Below are positions 32,694 through 41,456 of a stretch of 64,000 bases of DNA, piece after piece. Numbering within the stretch: position 1 is the stretch's first letter; each line of letters begins with the position of its first letter. Source of the DNA: Mycolicibacterium xanthum (GTDB lineage Bacteria; Actinomycetota; Actinomycetes; Mycobacteriales; Mycobacteriaceae); contig NZ_JAIFZS010000003.1 of the NCBI RefSeq assembly GCF_019710635.1, forward strand, positions 62,001 through 126,000. Reading direction: 5' to 3'. Below the pieces are notes generated by a model. The model was given only the letters and a program-made list of their open reading frames with translations, was not told the DNA's origin and made no database searches. A program made the position numbers and the translations under genes.

Positions 32694-34562
32694 CTAGATG
32701 GTAATTGGCTTGCGGATGGCCAGGACGAACGGCCCGATCGTGGACACGTCGAACCGCGGATCGTCGAACAGCGCGTCGTCGAGGGCCACATGGTAGCGGC
32801 GCACGTTGGGCTGGTTCGGGTACACGTCGGCGGCCAGTCGCAGCGTGTAGGTGTCGTTCGCGCCGCGGCGCATCAGGAACACCGTGGGCGGCGGCCAGGG
32901 CATGGCGTCGAGCGCCTCGATGAACTGGTCGGCGTCGGTCAGCCGGGCCCAGCCCTCGATGGCCGCGGCCCGCTCGTCGAACTGGGCGAGCGGGTTGGCG
33001 TAGTGCGAGGTGAGCCCCTGGAACCCGTAGTAGGGGTAGTAGGACAGCAAGCTGTAGTCGGCGGTCATCACGACGGTCTCGTTGCGGGGCCGGCCGGTCA
33101 CCTGCCGGATCCGGTCGTCGACCTCGCGGTAGTACTGTTCGGCCCCCGGGGGCCGGCGGTCGGCGCGCTGGCCGTAGCCGTCGGTGTCGGTGTAGGCGAC
33201 CACGATGTCGGGGCGCAGCACGCCGGGGATGTCCTGGGCGAACGTCACCGCCCCGAGCGCCCCGATCGCGGTGGCGACGGCGACGACGGCGCGGGCGTTG
33301 TGCGGCTGCACCCGCGCGGTGACCGCCCGGGTCACCTCGATGAACCCGAACGCGCCGGCCGCGGTGAGCAGGATCGTCAGCGTCGGCTGCAACCGGAACG
33401 ACAGCAGCGTGGTGCCCGCCAGCGTGGTCAGCATCGACAGCAGCGACCACGCGTAGACCGTCAACACCGCGATGGCCAGCGCCCCCGCCCGCGTCGAGTG
33501 CCGCGCTCGGACCACCAGCCACAGCGTGCCGAGCATGCACAGCGCACCGAGCAGGGTGAACTGCAACATCGGGAACGACAGGACGGCACCGTCGGAGGGC
33601 AGATAGTGCTGTGCGGTGCCGGTGTCGGCGGGCGTGCCGCGGGCGGCGGCGATCAGGTACGGCGCCCAGCCGACGAGCGCGATCAGCCCGGCGATCACCG
33701 CGATGGTGAGTAGCCGCAGCAGCGGGTCCCGTCGCCTGCCCGCCGCGGCGGCCACCGCCGCCATCACCGTCAGCGTGAACGCCGCGAAGCCGAACAACAG
33801 GGTGTAGGACAGCGCGGCGACGCCGAGGAAGATCCCCACCCCGACCACGGCCGCCCATCCGCCCCGGCCGCTCGGCCCGCCGGCGCGCAGACCCGACCAG
33901 GCCAGCACGAAGATCGGGGGCAGCAGGACCGCGATGACGGCCGCGTAGGGCTCGGCGGAGGAGTAGGCCAGCGCAGCGGCGGCGGTGGCCGTGGAGACCA
34001 CCAGCGCGTACTCGAACCGGATCATCGCGGCCCACAGCACCAACGCCAGCGTGACCGCCACCGTGATCGAGATGATCGACCACGGTTTGAACATCTCCCA
34101 CGCCGGGGTTCCGGTGAGCGCGGCCAGCCTGCCGCCGATCCAGAACCAGCCCGGCGGGTAGAACGGCGGCAACCCGATGTAGGTCATGTCGTGCAGGTGC
34201 GGCGAGTCGGTCAGCCTGGTCAGGTATTCGGTGCGGAACTGCTGGTCCACCGAGATCCCGAACAGGTAGAGCCGGGTGGCGCCCAGCGGCATCGCGAGCG
34301 TGACGACGGAGAACGCGGCCAGGAACAGCACCGCGCCCAGCCGGGCCGACGTCTGTCGCCCCCGCCGCCAGATCCAGCCGGATGCCACGAGGCCGACCAG
34401 GCAGGCCACCTGACCGACGGTGGTCAGCGCGTGCAGCTGGTTCGACGAGTTGTAGGCGGGCCACTCGACCCGGGCGATCGCCGCGAGGCTGACCACCGCG
34501 ACCACCACGCTGATGGCCGACGCGACGGCCATCTGGCCGAACACGGCCAGGGCGGGACGCAT
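32694..34562 (-). CDS. aftA: Arabinofuranosyltransferase AftA (primes galactan with arabinose)
   Basis: A GT-C membrane enzyme of 622 residues that transfers the first arabinofuranose from decaprenyl-phosphoryl-arabinose to the galactan. About a dozen helices come first, with the acidic loop [17 protein letters not shown] near the N-terminus, and [20 protein letters not shown], typical of AftA, near 120-140. A soluble periplasmic domain follows at the C-terminus ([20 protein letters not shown], then [20 protein letters not shown]). The ATG overlaps the dprE2 stop by one base (TGATG), and the embC start follows within five bases. Position and sequence match Rv3792. The length is slightly below the 643 residues of M. 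tuberculosis, mainly at the N-terminus. Confidence 0.94.
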   Translation of the reverse strand: MRPALAVFGQMAVASAISVVVAVVSLAAIARVEWPAYNSSNQLHALTTVGQVACLVGLVASGWIWRRGRQTSARLGAVLFLAAFSVVTLAMPLGATRLYLFGISVDQQFRTEYLTRLTDSPHLHDMTYIGLPPFYPPGWFWIGGRLAALTGTPAWEMFKPWSIISITVAVTLALVLWAAMIRFEYALVVSTATAAAALAYSSAEPYAAVIAVLLPPIFVLAWSGLRAGGPSGRGGWAAVVGVGIFLGVAALSYTLLFGFAAFTLTVMAAVAAAAGRRRDPLLRLLTIAVIAGLIALVGWAPYLIAAARGTPADTGTAQHYLPSDGAVLSFPMLQFTLLGALCMLGTLWLVVRARHSTRAGALAIAVLTVYAWSLLSMLTTLAGTTLLSFRLQPTLTILLTAAGAFGFIEVTRAVTARVQPHNARAVVAVATAIGALGAVTFAQDIPGVLRPDIVVAYTDTDGYGQRADRRPPGAEQYYREVDDRIRQVTGRPRNETVVMTADYSLLSYYPYYGFQGLTSHYANPLAQFDERAAAIEGWARLTDADQFIEALDAMPWPPPTVFLMRRGANDTYTLRLAADVYPNQPNVRRYHVALDDALFDDPRFDVSTIGPFVLAIRKPITI

Positions 34563-35335
34563 CAGATGGGCAGCTTGCGGAAGATCGGGCGGGGGATGTG
34601 GCGCAGCACCATCATCACGTAGCGGAAGGCGCCGGGGGCCCAGACCAGGTCCTTGCCCTGCGCCGACGCGGTGACCGCGAGCTCGGCGACGTACTCCTTG
34701 TCGACGGTCAGCGGAGCTTCCTTGACGTGCGCGCTCATCCGGGTGCGCACCTGGCCGGGCCGGATGACCAGGACCCGGACCCCGAACTCGCGCAGCGCCT
34801 CTCCGAGTCCGAGGTAGAACCCGTCCAGCCCGGCCTTGGTAGAGCCGTACACGAAGTTCGACCGCCGGACCCGCTCGCCCGCCGCCGAGCTCATCGCGAT
34901 GATCTGGCCGAAGCCCTGGGCGCGCATCTTGTCGCCGACCAGCACGCCCACCGACACCGCTGCGGTGTAGTTGATCTCGGCGATCTGCACGGCCTTGCGC
35001 TGGTTCTGCCACAGCTCCTCGGCGTCGCCGAGCAGCCCGAACGCGACGATCGCGACGTCTATGTCTTTGTGGTCACCGCCGGCCCAGGCCGCGTCGATGA
35101 CCGCCGGATGACTCGCGGTATCCAGCGCGTCGAAGTCGATCACCTCGACCGAGCTTGCGCCGGCCTGCTCCATCTGGGTCCTGGCGGCGTCGCGCAATGG
35201 ATCGCCGGGGATGCACGCGAGCACGATCCCAGCGGGTGCGTCGCGCAGATAGCGTTCGCAGATCGCCAGGCCGATCTCGGAAGTGCCGCCGAGCAGCAGG
35301 ATCTTCTGGGGGTTTCCGGTCGCATCGAAGACCAT
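34562..35335 (-). CDS. dprE2: Decaprenylphosphoryl-2-keto-erythropentose reductase DprE2
   Basis: A 257-residue short-chain dehydrogenase that reduces the 2-keto intermediate made by DprE1 to decaprenyl-phosphoryl-arabinose, using NADH. The nucleotide loop is [13 protein letters not shown] near the N-terminus. The catalytic Ser is in IAMSSAAGE and the Tyr-x3-Lys motif is YGSTK. The substrate region contains [13 protein letters not shown], and the C-terminal amphipathic end is [15 protein letters not shown], fitting a membrane-associated enzyme. Its ATG follows the dprE1 stop with no spacer (TAGATG), so the two epimerase subunits are coupled. It matches Rv3791. Confidence 0.95.
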   Translation of the reverse strand: MVFDATGNPQKILLLGGTSEIGLAICERYLRDAPAGIVLACIPGDPLRDAARTQMEQAGASSVEVIDFDALDTASHPAVIDAAWAGGDHKDIDVAIVAFGLLGDAEELWQNQRKAVQIAEINYTAAVSVGVLVGDKMRAQGFGQIIAMSSAAGERVRRSNFVYGSTKAGLDGFYLGLGEALREFGVRVLVIRPGQVRTRMSAHVKEAPLTVDKEYVAELAVTASAQGKDLVWAPGAFRYVMMVLRHIPRPIFRKLPI

Positions 35336-36721
35336 CTACAGCAGCTCCAGTCGTCGGGCCATGTCGGAGGCGAACACGCCATCGGGGTCGACCTTGCGGC
35401 GCAACGCGATCCACTCGTCGATCCGGGGATACATGGCGTGGAAGGTCGCGGCGGTGGTGCGGGAGTCCTTGGCGGTGTAGAGCCGGCCGCCGAACTCGAG
35501 CACCCGCCTGTCCAGCCCGGTGAGGAACTCGCTGAGCCCGGGCTTGATCTGGAAGTCCACGCAGACGTTCCAGCCGGGGATCGGAAAGCTCAGCGGCGCA
35601 TCGTTTCCGGGGCCGAACAGCTTGAACACGTTGAGGAACGAGTAGTGCCCCGAGCGCTGGATGTCGATCATGATCCGCTTGAACTCGTCGACCGCCTCGG
35701 TCGGGACCACGAACTGGTACTGGGTGAAACCGATCGATCCGTAGGCGCGGTTCCACTCGCCGACCATGTCCAGCGGGTGGTAGAACTGCGTCAGGTTCTG
35801 CGCCTTGCCGCGGTAGGTCTTGCCCATCCGGTACCACAGCGCCGTGGCCGCTCCGAAGATCACCTTGTTGCCCAGCCCGTTGGGGAAGATGTCGGGCGCG
35901 GTGAAGTATTGCGGCGCATCGAATTTCAGCGGCGACTTCTGCAGCTTGACCGGCAGCTGGTCGATCGTCGCCAGCGAGCCCCTGGAGATCACCGCCCGGC
36001 CCAGCTTCGGCGGTGGGCTCATCGCGTCGAACCACGCGCTGGAGTACGTGTAGTTGTCCTCGGTGCCGTCGGTGTGGAAAGCGATGGTCTCGTCGAGTCC
36101 GGTGGTGACGTCGCCGTCGGCGATGAAGTAGGCGGTCTGCGTCGGGGTCATCTCGATGGTGGCGCGCAGGATGATCCCGGTCAGCCCGTTGCCGCCGACG
36201 GTCGCCCAGAACAGGTCGTGGTCCGCACCGGTGGGGGTGAGGTGGCGCACCTCACCGTCGGCGGTGAGGAGGTCGAGCGATCGCACGTGGTTGCCGAAGC
36301 TGCCCGCGCTGTGGTGGTTCTTGCCGTGGATGTCGCAGGCGATCGCCCCGCCGACGGTGACCTGGCGGGTGCCCGGCAGCACCGGGACCCACAACCCCAG
36401 TGGGAGCGCGGCGCGCATCAGTTGGTCGAGGTTCACCCCGGCATCCACGTCGACGAGGTGGCTGTCGGCGTCCATCGAGTGGATGTGGTGCAGTGCGCTC
36501 ATGTCGACGACGAGGCCGCCGCCGTTCTGGGCGTTGTCGCCGTAGGATCGGCCGAGCCCACGAGCGACGACACCACGGCCGGCCTTGCCGTCGGCGGCCT
36601 GCCGCACCGCCTCGACGATGACCTCGGCATCGGGGGTGGACAGCACACGGGCCACGGACGGGGCGGTGCGCCCCCACCCGGTCAGCCGCTTCGCGGTGGT
36701 CGGAAACTCGGTGCTCGACAT
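35336..36721 (-). CDS. dprE1: Decaprenylphosphoryl-beta-D-ribose 2'-oxidase DprE1
   Basis: A 461-residue FAD-dependent oxidase of the vanillyl-alcohol-oxidase fold, the target of benzothiazinones. It oxidises decaprenyl-phosphoryl-ribose at C2. The FAD-binding part contains [14 protein letters not shown] and [20 protein letters not shown]. With the ATG at 36721 the length equals that of M. tuberculosis DprE1, and the benzothiazinone-reactive cysteine is exactly Cys387 in PGWNVCVDF, so it should be susceptible. GTG 36727 is two codons upstream. No clear ribosome-binding site is seen, and the upstream gap to gtrA is only 28 bases. The enzyme works with DprE2 and supplies the donor used by AftA, EmbA, EmbB, EmbC and AftB. 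Confidence 0.96.
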   Translation of the reverse strand: MSSTEFPTTAKRLTGWGRTAPSVARVLSTPDAEVIVEAVRQAADGKAGRGVVARGLGRSYGDNAQNGGGLVVDMSALHHIHSMDADSHLVDVDAGVNLDQLMRAALPLGLWVPVLPGTRQVTVGGAIACDIHGKNHHSAGSFGNHVRSLDLLTADGEVRHLTPTGADHDLFWATVGGNGLTGIILRATIEMTPTQTAYFIADGDVTTGLDETIAFHTDGTEDNYTYSSAWFDAMSPPPKLGRAVISRGSLATIDQLPVKLQKSPLKFDAPQYFTAPDIFPNGLGNKVIFGAATALWYRMGKTYRGKAQNLTQFYHPLDMVGEWNRAYGSIGFTQYQFVVPTEAVDEFKRIMIDIQRSGHYSFLNVFKLFGPGNDAPLSFPIPGWNVCVDFQIKPGLSEFLTGLDRRVLEFGGRLYTAKDSRTTAATFHAMYPRIDEWIALRRKVDPDGVFASDMARRLELL

Positions 36722-36749
36722 CGACACAGAGGGTACCGCCTGGCAGGTA

Positions 36750-37172
36750 CTACTCCACGCTGCGCAGCCGGAAGATGATTGCGCGCTGAACCACGAAGTT
36801 GATCACGGTCGCCGTGCCCTGCGCGATCACGAAAGCAACGACCACCGCGGTCGGTGTGTAGTCGAGCAGATGCAGGAAGAGGTGGTTGAGCCCGACCTGG
36901 ACGGTGAAGGTCATGATGTAGAGCGCCCACACCGCGACCAACCGGGCCGTGCTCGGGGGCGCCTGAAACGTCCAGCGCCGATTCAGCAGGTAGGCCGTCG
37001 TGGTTCCGGCGATCCAGCCGATGGTCTTGGCAAGGTCGGGCTGCATCCCGCCGATCCGGTACAGCAGCACATACAGCCCGAAGTCCACGACCGCCGACAG
37101 CCCGCCGGTCGCGATGAAGCGCCAGATCTGAGTTCTCAGGCTCAGCTGCGGGGACATCGGAGGCTCGGCCAC
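36750..37172 (-). CDS. GtrA-family small membrane protein (Rv3789 type)
   Basis: A 140-residue membrane protein with four predicted helices, GtrA family. Conserved features are [19 protein letters not shown] in helix 1, [10 protein letters not shown] after helix 2 and [10 protein letters not shown] at the end. The M. tuberculosis orthologue Rv3789 has been proposed to flip decaprenyl-phosphoryl-arabinose or to act as an anchor that recruits AftA; the sequence does not decide. It is the first gene of the arabinan operon gtrA-dprE1-dprE2-aftA-embCAB. The GTG at 37172 has no ribosome-binding site, so a leaderless message from this point, or use of ATG 37157, is possible. The divergent 228-base region upstream probably holds the operon promoter. 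Confidence 0.9.
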   Translation of the reverse strand: MAEPPMSPQLSLRTQIWRFIATGGLSAVVDFGLYVLLYRIGGMQPDLAKTIGWIAGTTTAYLLNRRWTFQAPPSTARLVAVWALYIMTFTVQVGLNHLFLHLLDYTPTAVVVAFVIAQGTATVINFVVQRAIIFRLRSVE

Positions 37173-37400
37173 GCGGGCAGCTTACGGGTTGGCGGTCGTG
37201 GCCAGCGCGCAGCGCCGACACAGGACGCGATCACCGGGCAAGGTCCAATTCGCCCAGCGTGCATCTACTGCGAAAAATGAGGCCTCGAATCGCAGTGGAC
37301 ACACGCTCGGTGCCGGCGCCGGCGGGAAGTGCCATTGGACCCTCATCCGGGTCGACGCATTCCCCTTGAAGGGCGCGCCGGTACCGGCGACGATGGGGGC

Positions 37401-37835
37401 ATGGACGCCACCGCAGCCCCCGTCACCGAGCTCAGCGACGACGAAAGCTGGCAGCTGCTGTCGGCGGTGACGCTGGGCAGGCTGGTGACCACGGTGGACG
37501 GCTGGACCGAGATCTTTCCGGTCAACTTCGTGGTGCAGAACAAGACCCTGCTGTTCCGCACCGCCGAGGGCACCAAGCTGCTCACCTCGGTACTCAACGA
37601 GCATGTGCTGTTCGAGGCCGACGACCACAACGTCGTCGAGGGCTGGAGCGTCGTGGTGCGCGGCTCCGCTCATCTGCTGACCACCTCCGACGAGATCACC
37701 CATGCCGAGCACGCCGGGCTCTATCCGTGGGTGGCCACCCAGAAGCTGCGGTTCGTGCGCATCACGCCGGAGTCGCTCAGTGGACGGCGGTTCGTCTTCG
37801 GTCCGGAACCCGACAGCGGCACGGTCGCGGGCTGA
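37401..37835 (+). CDS. Pyridoxamine 5'-phosphate oxidase-fold (PPOX) protein
   Basis: A 144-residue split-barrel protein of the pyridoxamine-phosphate-oxidase-like class, which binds FMN or F420. Typical features are LLSAVTLGRLVTTVDG, the strand IFPVNFVVQN and LLFRTAEGTKL, with the short terminal acidic tail. Many mycobacterial members reduce small molecules or are of unknown function. No substrate can be named. The ATG at 37401 has GATGGGGG directly upstream. It stands alone on the + strand between the divergent gtrA operon and the convergent wzm, only seven bases before the wzm stop. No M. tuberculosis gene sits here in the corresponding interval to my knowledge, so it may be lineage-specific. 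Confidence 0.82.
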   Translation: MDATAAPVTELSDDESWQLLSAVTLGRLVTTVDGWTEIFPVNFVVQNKTLLFRTAEGTKLLTSVLNEHVLFEADDHNVVEGWSVVVRGSAHLLTTSDEITHAEHAGLYPWVATQKLRFVRITPESLSGRRFVFGPEPDSGTVAG

Positions 37836-37842
37836 ACCGGGC

Positions 37843-38673
37843 TCACACCCAGTAGGGCACCCGTGCCCGGTACTGGCGCATCGCCAGCGCGGCGAAGATC
37901 CAGCCGATCACCGTCAGCGCCAGCACCACCAGCCAGTGCCGCAGGTCCTGCTCGGCACCGAGCAACGGGGCGCGCACGATGTCCAGGTAGTGCAGCAGCG
38001 GGTTGAGTTCGACGATCTTGGCCCAGTCGCCGGCGCCCTGGTGCTGCAGGGTCGCCTCGTTCCAGATGATCGGTGTCATGAAGAACAACAGCTGCACGAG
38101 GCTGTTCAGCAGCGGGCTGATGTCTCGGTAGCGAGTGGCCAGGATGCCGAAGCACAGCGAGACCCACACGCAGTTGAGCGCGATCAGGGCCAGCGCGGGG
38201 ATGAACGTCAGGTCGGCCCAGCTCCAGGGCTTGGGGAAGATGATCGCGATGATCACGAAGATGACGATGTTGTGCGCGAACAGGATGATCTGGCGCCACA
38301 CCAGCCGGTAGACGTGCACCGAGAGCGGTGTCGGCAACTGCTTGATCAGGCCTTCGTTGGCGATGAACACCTCGGAGCCCTCGAGGATCGACGCGTTGAT
38401 CAGGTTCCAGATGATCAGGCCGAGCGTGACGTAGGGCAGATGCTCGGAGAGTTCCAGCTTGAAAAGCTTCGAATACAGCCCACCCATCGCGACCGCAGTG
38501 GTTCCCGTGGCGATGGTGATCCAGAACGGCCCGAGCACCGAACGCCGGTAGCGCTGCTTGATGTCCTGCCAGCCCAGGTGCAGCCACAGTTCCCGCTTGC
38601 CGAAGCCCTCGACCAGGTCTGCCCAGGCACGCCCGAACGTCCTGGACTGCGCGGCGGCATCCATGAAAGTCAT
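37843..38673 (-). CDS. wzm: Galactan ABC exporter, permease Wzm (RfbD)
   Basis: A 276-residue ABC-2-type permease with six helices. It is the membrane half of the Wzm-Wzt transporter that carries lipid-linked galactan across the plasma membrane. The N-terminal amphipathic segment is WLHLGWQDIKQRYRRSVLGP, a hallmark of O-antigen exporters, and RYRDISPLLNSLVQLLFFMTP precedes the last spans. The ATG lies eight bases after the glfT1 stop. It is the last gene of bpa-wzt-glfT1-wzm and corresponds to Rv3783. The C-terminus RARVPYWV ends just before the convergent PPOX gene. Confidence 0.93.
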   Translation of the reverse strand: MTFMDAAAQSRTFGRAWADLVEGFGKRELWLHLGWQDIKQRYRRSVLGPFWITIATGTTAVAMGGLYSKLFKLELSEHLPYVTLGLIIWNLINASILEGSEVFIANEGLIKQLPTPLSVHVYRLVWRQIILFAHNIVIFVIIAIIFPKPWSWADLTFIPALALIALNCVWVSLCFGILATRYRDISPLLNSLVQLLFFMTPIIWNEATLQHQGAGDWAKIVELNPLLHYLDIVRAPLLGAEQDLRHWLVVLALTVIGWIFAALAMRQYRARVPYWV

Positions 38674-38680
38674 CGCTTGT

Positions 38681-39712
38681 TCATCCCGTCGCTTCGCTCG
38701 CCCCGGAACCTTTTCCCGTCGCTTCCTTGCGGGAGAACCTCTCCCGTCGGCCCAGGCGCCGCAGCCGGATCCACTCCCTCAGCCCGGCCGGGTCGCGGCG
38801 CGACACCAGGAAATACCACCCGAAGCGCAGCCACTCCTGGGGGATCAGCTTGCGCATCCCCGGCTGGGACTGCAGATATCCGCGGTTGCGGTACGTGTAG
38901 TACCGCTTGGCGGCGTTGTCCGGGTACTGGGTGTGCATCCGGCCGCCCAGGATCGGCTTGAACTCGTCCCCGCCCTGAGGGTGCAGGTAGATGGCATCCA
39001 GGCAGGTGCCGAACGGCAGGCCGGTGCGCAACAGCCGCCGGTGGATCTCCGTCTCGTCGCCGCGGATGAACAGCCGCAGGTCGGGCACGCCGGTGGCCTC
39101 CAGCGTGGAGGCGCGAAACAGCGCACCGTTGAACAGGTGCGCGATACCGGGCAGCAGGTCCTCGTGCGGCGCCTCGGCCCGCAACTCGCTGACCCACCGG
39201 CGCCACACCACGCCGCGGCGCAACGGGAAGGCCAGGCGTTCGGGTTCGTCCAGATCGCAGATCATCGGCGACACCTCGGCCAGGCCGTACCGCTCGGCGC
39301 AGTCCAGCAGCGTCGCCAGCACCTCGGAGTCCTGGGGGCGACCATCGTCATCGGCCAGCCACACCCAGTCCGCACCGAGCGCGAGCGCCTGCAGCATGCC
39401 CAACGCGAAACCACCGGCCCCGCCGAGGTTGCGGCGCGAACCGATATAGGTGGACGGGACCGGTTGCCCGGCAACGAGATCGCGAACCCGTTCGTCGTCG
39501 TCGTTGTCGACGACGATCAGGTGATCGGGGGCGCGGGTCTGCGCGGTAACCACGTCCAGCGACTTGGCCAACTCATCGACGCGCCGATGGGTGACCACCA
39601 CCGTGCAGACGGTCTGCTCTTCGCGCAAGCGCTCATCGGTGCCGGTCTGCTCTTCGCGCAAGCGCTCATCGGTGCCGGTCTGCTCTTCGCGCAAGCGCTC
39701 ATCGCCGATCAT
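38681..39712 (-). CDS. glfT1: Galactofuranosyltransferase GlfT1 (initiates galactan)
   Basis: A 343-residue GT2 glycosyltransferase that adds the first two galactofuranoses to the decaprenyl-linked linker. The nucleotide-binding start is VVVTHRRVDELAKSLDV, IGSRRNLGGAGGFALGM follows, and the metal motif is WLADDDG. RGDETEIHRRL and DEFKPILGGRMHTQYP are well conserved with Rv3782. It differs from the M. tuberculosis protein at both ends. Before the catalytic domain it has an acidic, charged repeat (DERLREEQTGT, 2.8 copies), and its C-terminus carries EATG twice. The ATG overlaps the wzt stop in ATGA, so the start is firm and the repeat is translated. It acts with the Wzt-Wzm exporter encoded on both sides. 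Confidence 0.94.
   Translation of the reverse strand: MIGDERLREEQTGTDERLREEQTGTDERLREEQTVCTVVVTHRRVDELAKSLDVVTAQTRAPDHLIVVDNDDDERVRDLVAGQPVPSTYIGSRRNLGGAGGFALGMLQALALGADWVWLADDDGRPQDSEVLATLLDCAERYGLAEVSPMICDLDEPERLAFPLRRGVVWRRWVSELRAEAPHEDLLPGIAHLFNGALFRASTLEATGVPDLRLFIRGDETEIHRRLLRTGLPFGTCLDAIYLHPQGGDEFKPILGGRMHTQYPDNAAKRYYTYRNRGYLQSQPGMRKLIPQEWLRFGWYFLVSRRDPAGLREWIRLRRLGRRERFSRKEATGKGSGASEATG
39611..39704 (-). repeat. glfT1: 33-bp tandem repeat at the 5' end of glfT1
   Basis: Perfect 33-base units at 39611-39643 and 39644-39676, with a third partial copy (first 28 bases identical) at 39677-39704. Each encodes DERLREEQTGT in frame. It lies directly after the start codon, before the catalytic domain. 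Confidence 0.95.
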
Positions 39713-40539
39713 GCTGTGCTCTCGCGCGCAGTCTCCTCGAGCACCTCGTGCACGTGTCGGGCCGCGTCCTCGCCCTCGTAGGCACGCACCACGTCCTCGA
39801 TCCCGCCCGACATCTTGACGGTGCCGTGGTCGATCCACATCGCGGTCTTGCACAGCCGCGCCAGGAACTCGTTGGAGTGGCTGGCGAACACCAGGATCCC
39901 CGAGCGTTCCACCAGATCGGACAGTCGTGACTGGGCCTTCTTCAGGAACTCGGCGTCGACCGCCCCGATGCCCTCGTCGAGCAGCAGGATCTCGGGATCG
40001 ATGCTCGTCACCACGCCCATGGCGAGGCGAACGCGCATGCCGGTCGAATAGGTGCGCAGCGGCATCGACAGATAGTCGCCGAGCTCGGTGAACTCGGCGA
40101 TCTCATCGACCTTGGCCAGCATCTGCTTCCGCGTCTGCCCGAGGAACAGCCCCCGGATGATGATGTTCTCGAAACCGGAGATCTCCGGGTCCATCCCGAC
40201 GCCCAGATCGAAGACGGGCGCGACGCGGCCCCGCACGGTGGCGACACCCCGGGTCGGCTCGTAGATGCCCGACAGCAGCCGCAGCAGGGTCGACTTGCCT
40301 GCGCCGTTGTGCCCGACCAGCCCGACGCGGTCGCCCATCTGCAATGACATCGTGATGTCCCGCAGCGCCTCGATGACCACCACATTGGATTCGTTGCGGC
40401 CGATCGCGCCACCCGCCTTGCCGAGGAAGGCCTTCTTCAGCGAGCGGGTCTTGGCGTCGAAGATCGGGAACTCGACCCACGCGTTGCGGGTCTCGACGTA
40501 GGGCATGGAGGGTGCTGCCGAATCGGGAGAACTTGGCAC
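39709..40539 (-). CDS. wzt: Galactan ABC exporter, ATP-binding subunit Wzt (RfbE)
   Basis: An ABC ATPase of about 276 residues that powers galactan export with Wzm. Walker A is GHNGAGKST, the signature is YSTGMRVRLA, and Walker B is EILLLDEGIGA, followed by ASHSNEF with the switch His. The family-typical insert FPIFDAKTRSLKKAFLGKAGG precedes the ATPase core. The start is uncertain between GTG 40539, with GTGAGAC upstream, and ATG 40506. The first keeps the gene seven bases from the bpa stop. The stop overlaps the glfT1 start. It matches Rv3781 by sequence pattern and order. Confidence 0.92.
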   Translation of the reverse strand: MPSSPDSAAPSMPYVETRNAWVEFPIFDAKTRSLKKAFLGKAGGAIGRNESNVVVIEALRDITMSLQMGDRVGLVGHNGAGKSTLLRLLSGIYEPTRGVATVRGRVAPVFDLGVGMDPEISGFENIIIRGLFLGQTRKQMLAKVDEIAEFTELGDYLSMPLRTYSTGMRVRLAMGVVTSIDPEILLLDEGIGAVDAEFLKKAQSRLSDLVERSGILVFASHSNEFLARLCKTAMWIDHGTVKMSGGIEDVVRAYEGEDAARHVHEVLEETARESTA

Positions 40540-40546
40540 GTCGGTC

Positions 40547-41068
40547 TCACAGGTACTGGCCGGTGCCGGGATGTCCCGGCCCGCCCCGCTGCCCGGGTGC
40601 CATCGTGCCGGGCGGCAGTGCACCCTGGCGCATCTGCTCGAGCTGCTGGCGGGCCGCCATCTGCTGGGCGAACAACGCGGTCTGGATACCGTGGAACAGC
40701 CCTTCGAGCCAGCCGACCAGCTGGGCCTGGGCGATCCGCAGTTCGGCGTCGGACGGGACGGCGTCCTCGGTGAACGGCAGGGTCAGCCGTTCGAGTTCGG
40801 CGCGCAGCTCCGGCGCCAGCCCGTCCTCCAGTTCGCGGATGCTGGTCCGGTGGATGTCGCGCAGCCTGCCGCGGCTGGCCTCGTCCAGCGGTGCCGCCCG
40901 CACTTCCTCGAGGAGCTGCTTGATCATCGTGCCGATGCGCATCACCTTGGCGGGCTGCTCGACCAGGTCGGTCAGAGACTTGCCGTCGGCGTCGTCGGCC
41001 TGGTCGGCGAGATCGTCCGCACTGCCGCCGATGATCTCGATGTTGTCGTCGTCGGTGTTGGTCGTCAT
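40547..41068 (-). CDS. bpa: Bacterial proteasome activator Bpa/PafE
   Basis: A 173-residue protein that forms a ring opening the 20S proteasome gate without ATP. The acidic N-terminus (TDDDNIEIIGGS) is followed by a four-helix core (LLEEVRAAPLDEASRGRLRD, then ELRAELERLTLPF) and a Gly/Pro-rich tail. The end GQYL is the proteasome-docking motif known for Bpa (Rv3780), and it is intact. The ATG follows AGGACC closely. It heads the bpa-wzt-glfT1-wzm run, an arrangement conserved in mycobacteria although the activator has no known link to galactan export. Confidence 0.93.
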   Translation of the reverse strand: MTTNTDDDNIEIIGGSADDLADQADDADGKSLTDLVEQPAKVMRIGTMIKQLLEEVRAAPLDEASRGRLRDIHRTSIRELEDGLAPELRAELERLTLPFTEDAVPSDAELRIAQAQLVGWLEGLFHGIQTALFAQQMAARQQLEQMRQGALPPGTMAPGQRGGPGHPGTGQYL

Positions 41069-41456
41069 GGTCCTAGAGTGCCCCAACATTCCTCTCCGGC
41101 TGCGGTCGGGCTGCACGCCGCCGATGGGCGGGCCCGACTGTTGTCCTCGATACTCTCCCACTCGTCCGATTTGTCCAGCGCGACGTGCCGGATCCGGCAA
41201 ACGCCACTCCGGCCGGGCGGGATATGGTGGGTAGGCCGGTTGCCCCGGTCAGCCACGTTGACCCTATTTGCCGATGATCGAGCCAGCAACGGCGGAGCCG
41301 GTAGCGCTCCGCGCCGTCGGCGCGCTCGACTAGTATGGCTGCGCAGATGACCCGTTCCGGCACGGCATGGGCAGCGGAAAGAGGGTCGGGCGTCCCCCAA
41401 CCGGTCTGGAGATCGGCGGGTAGGGCGAGATCCCGATGCACAAGAGGTGGGCTGGC
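41069..41456. other. 388-base divergent intergenic region between bpa and the aminotransferase-like gene
   Basis: It must contain promoters for both divergent genes. On the + strand TAGTAT at 41331-41336 fits an actinobacterial -10, without a good -35. GCGGAGC (about 41292) can pair with GCTCCGC (about 41306), forming a hairpin just before it. I see no convincing coding sequence here. Confidence 0.4.

Noticed and set aside
39611..39704. The glfT1 repeat as a CRISPR-like array
   Set aside because: Units are adjacent without spacers, in frame and translated.
41258..41336. TTGACC (41258) plus TAGTAT (41331) as one promoter
   Set aside because: The spacing is about 67 bases, far too long for a -35/-10 pair.
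41436..41456. Upstream extension of the aminotransferase-like protein to 41436
   Set aside because: The ATG at 41457 has a better ribosome-binding site, and the added residues are not family-like.
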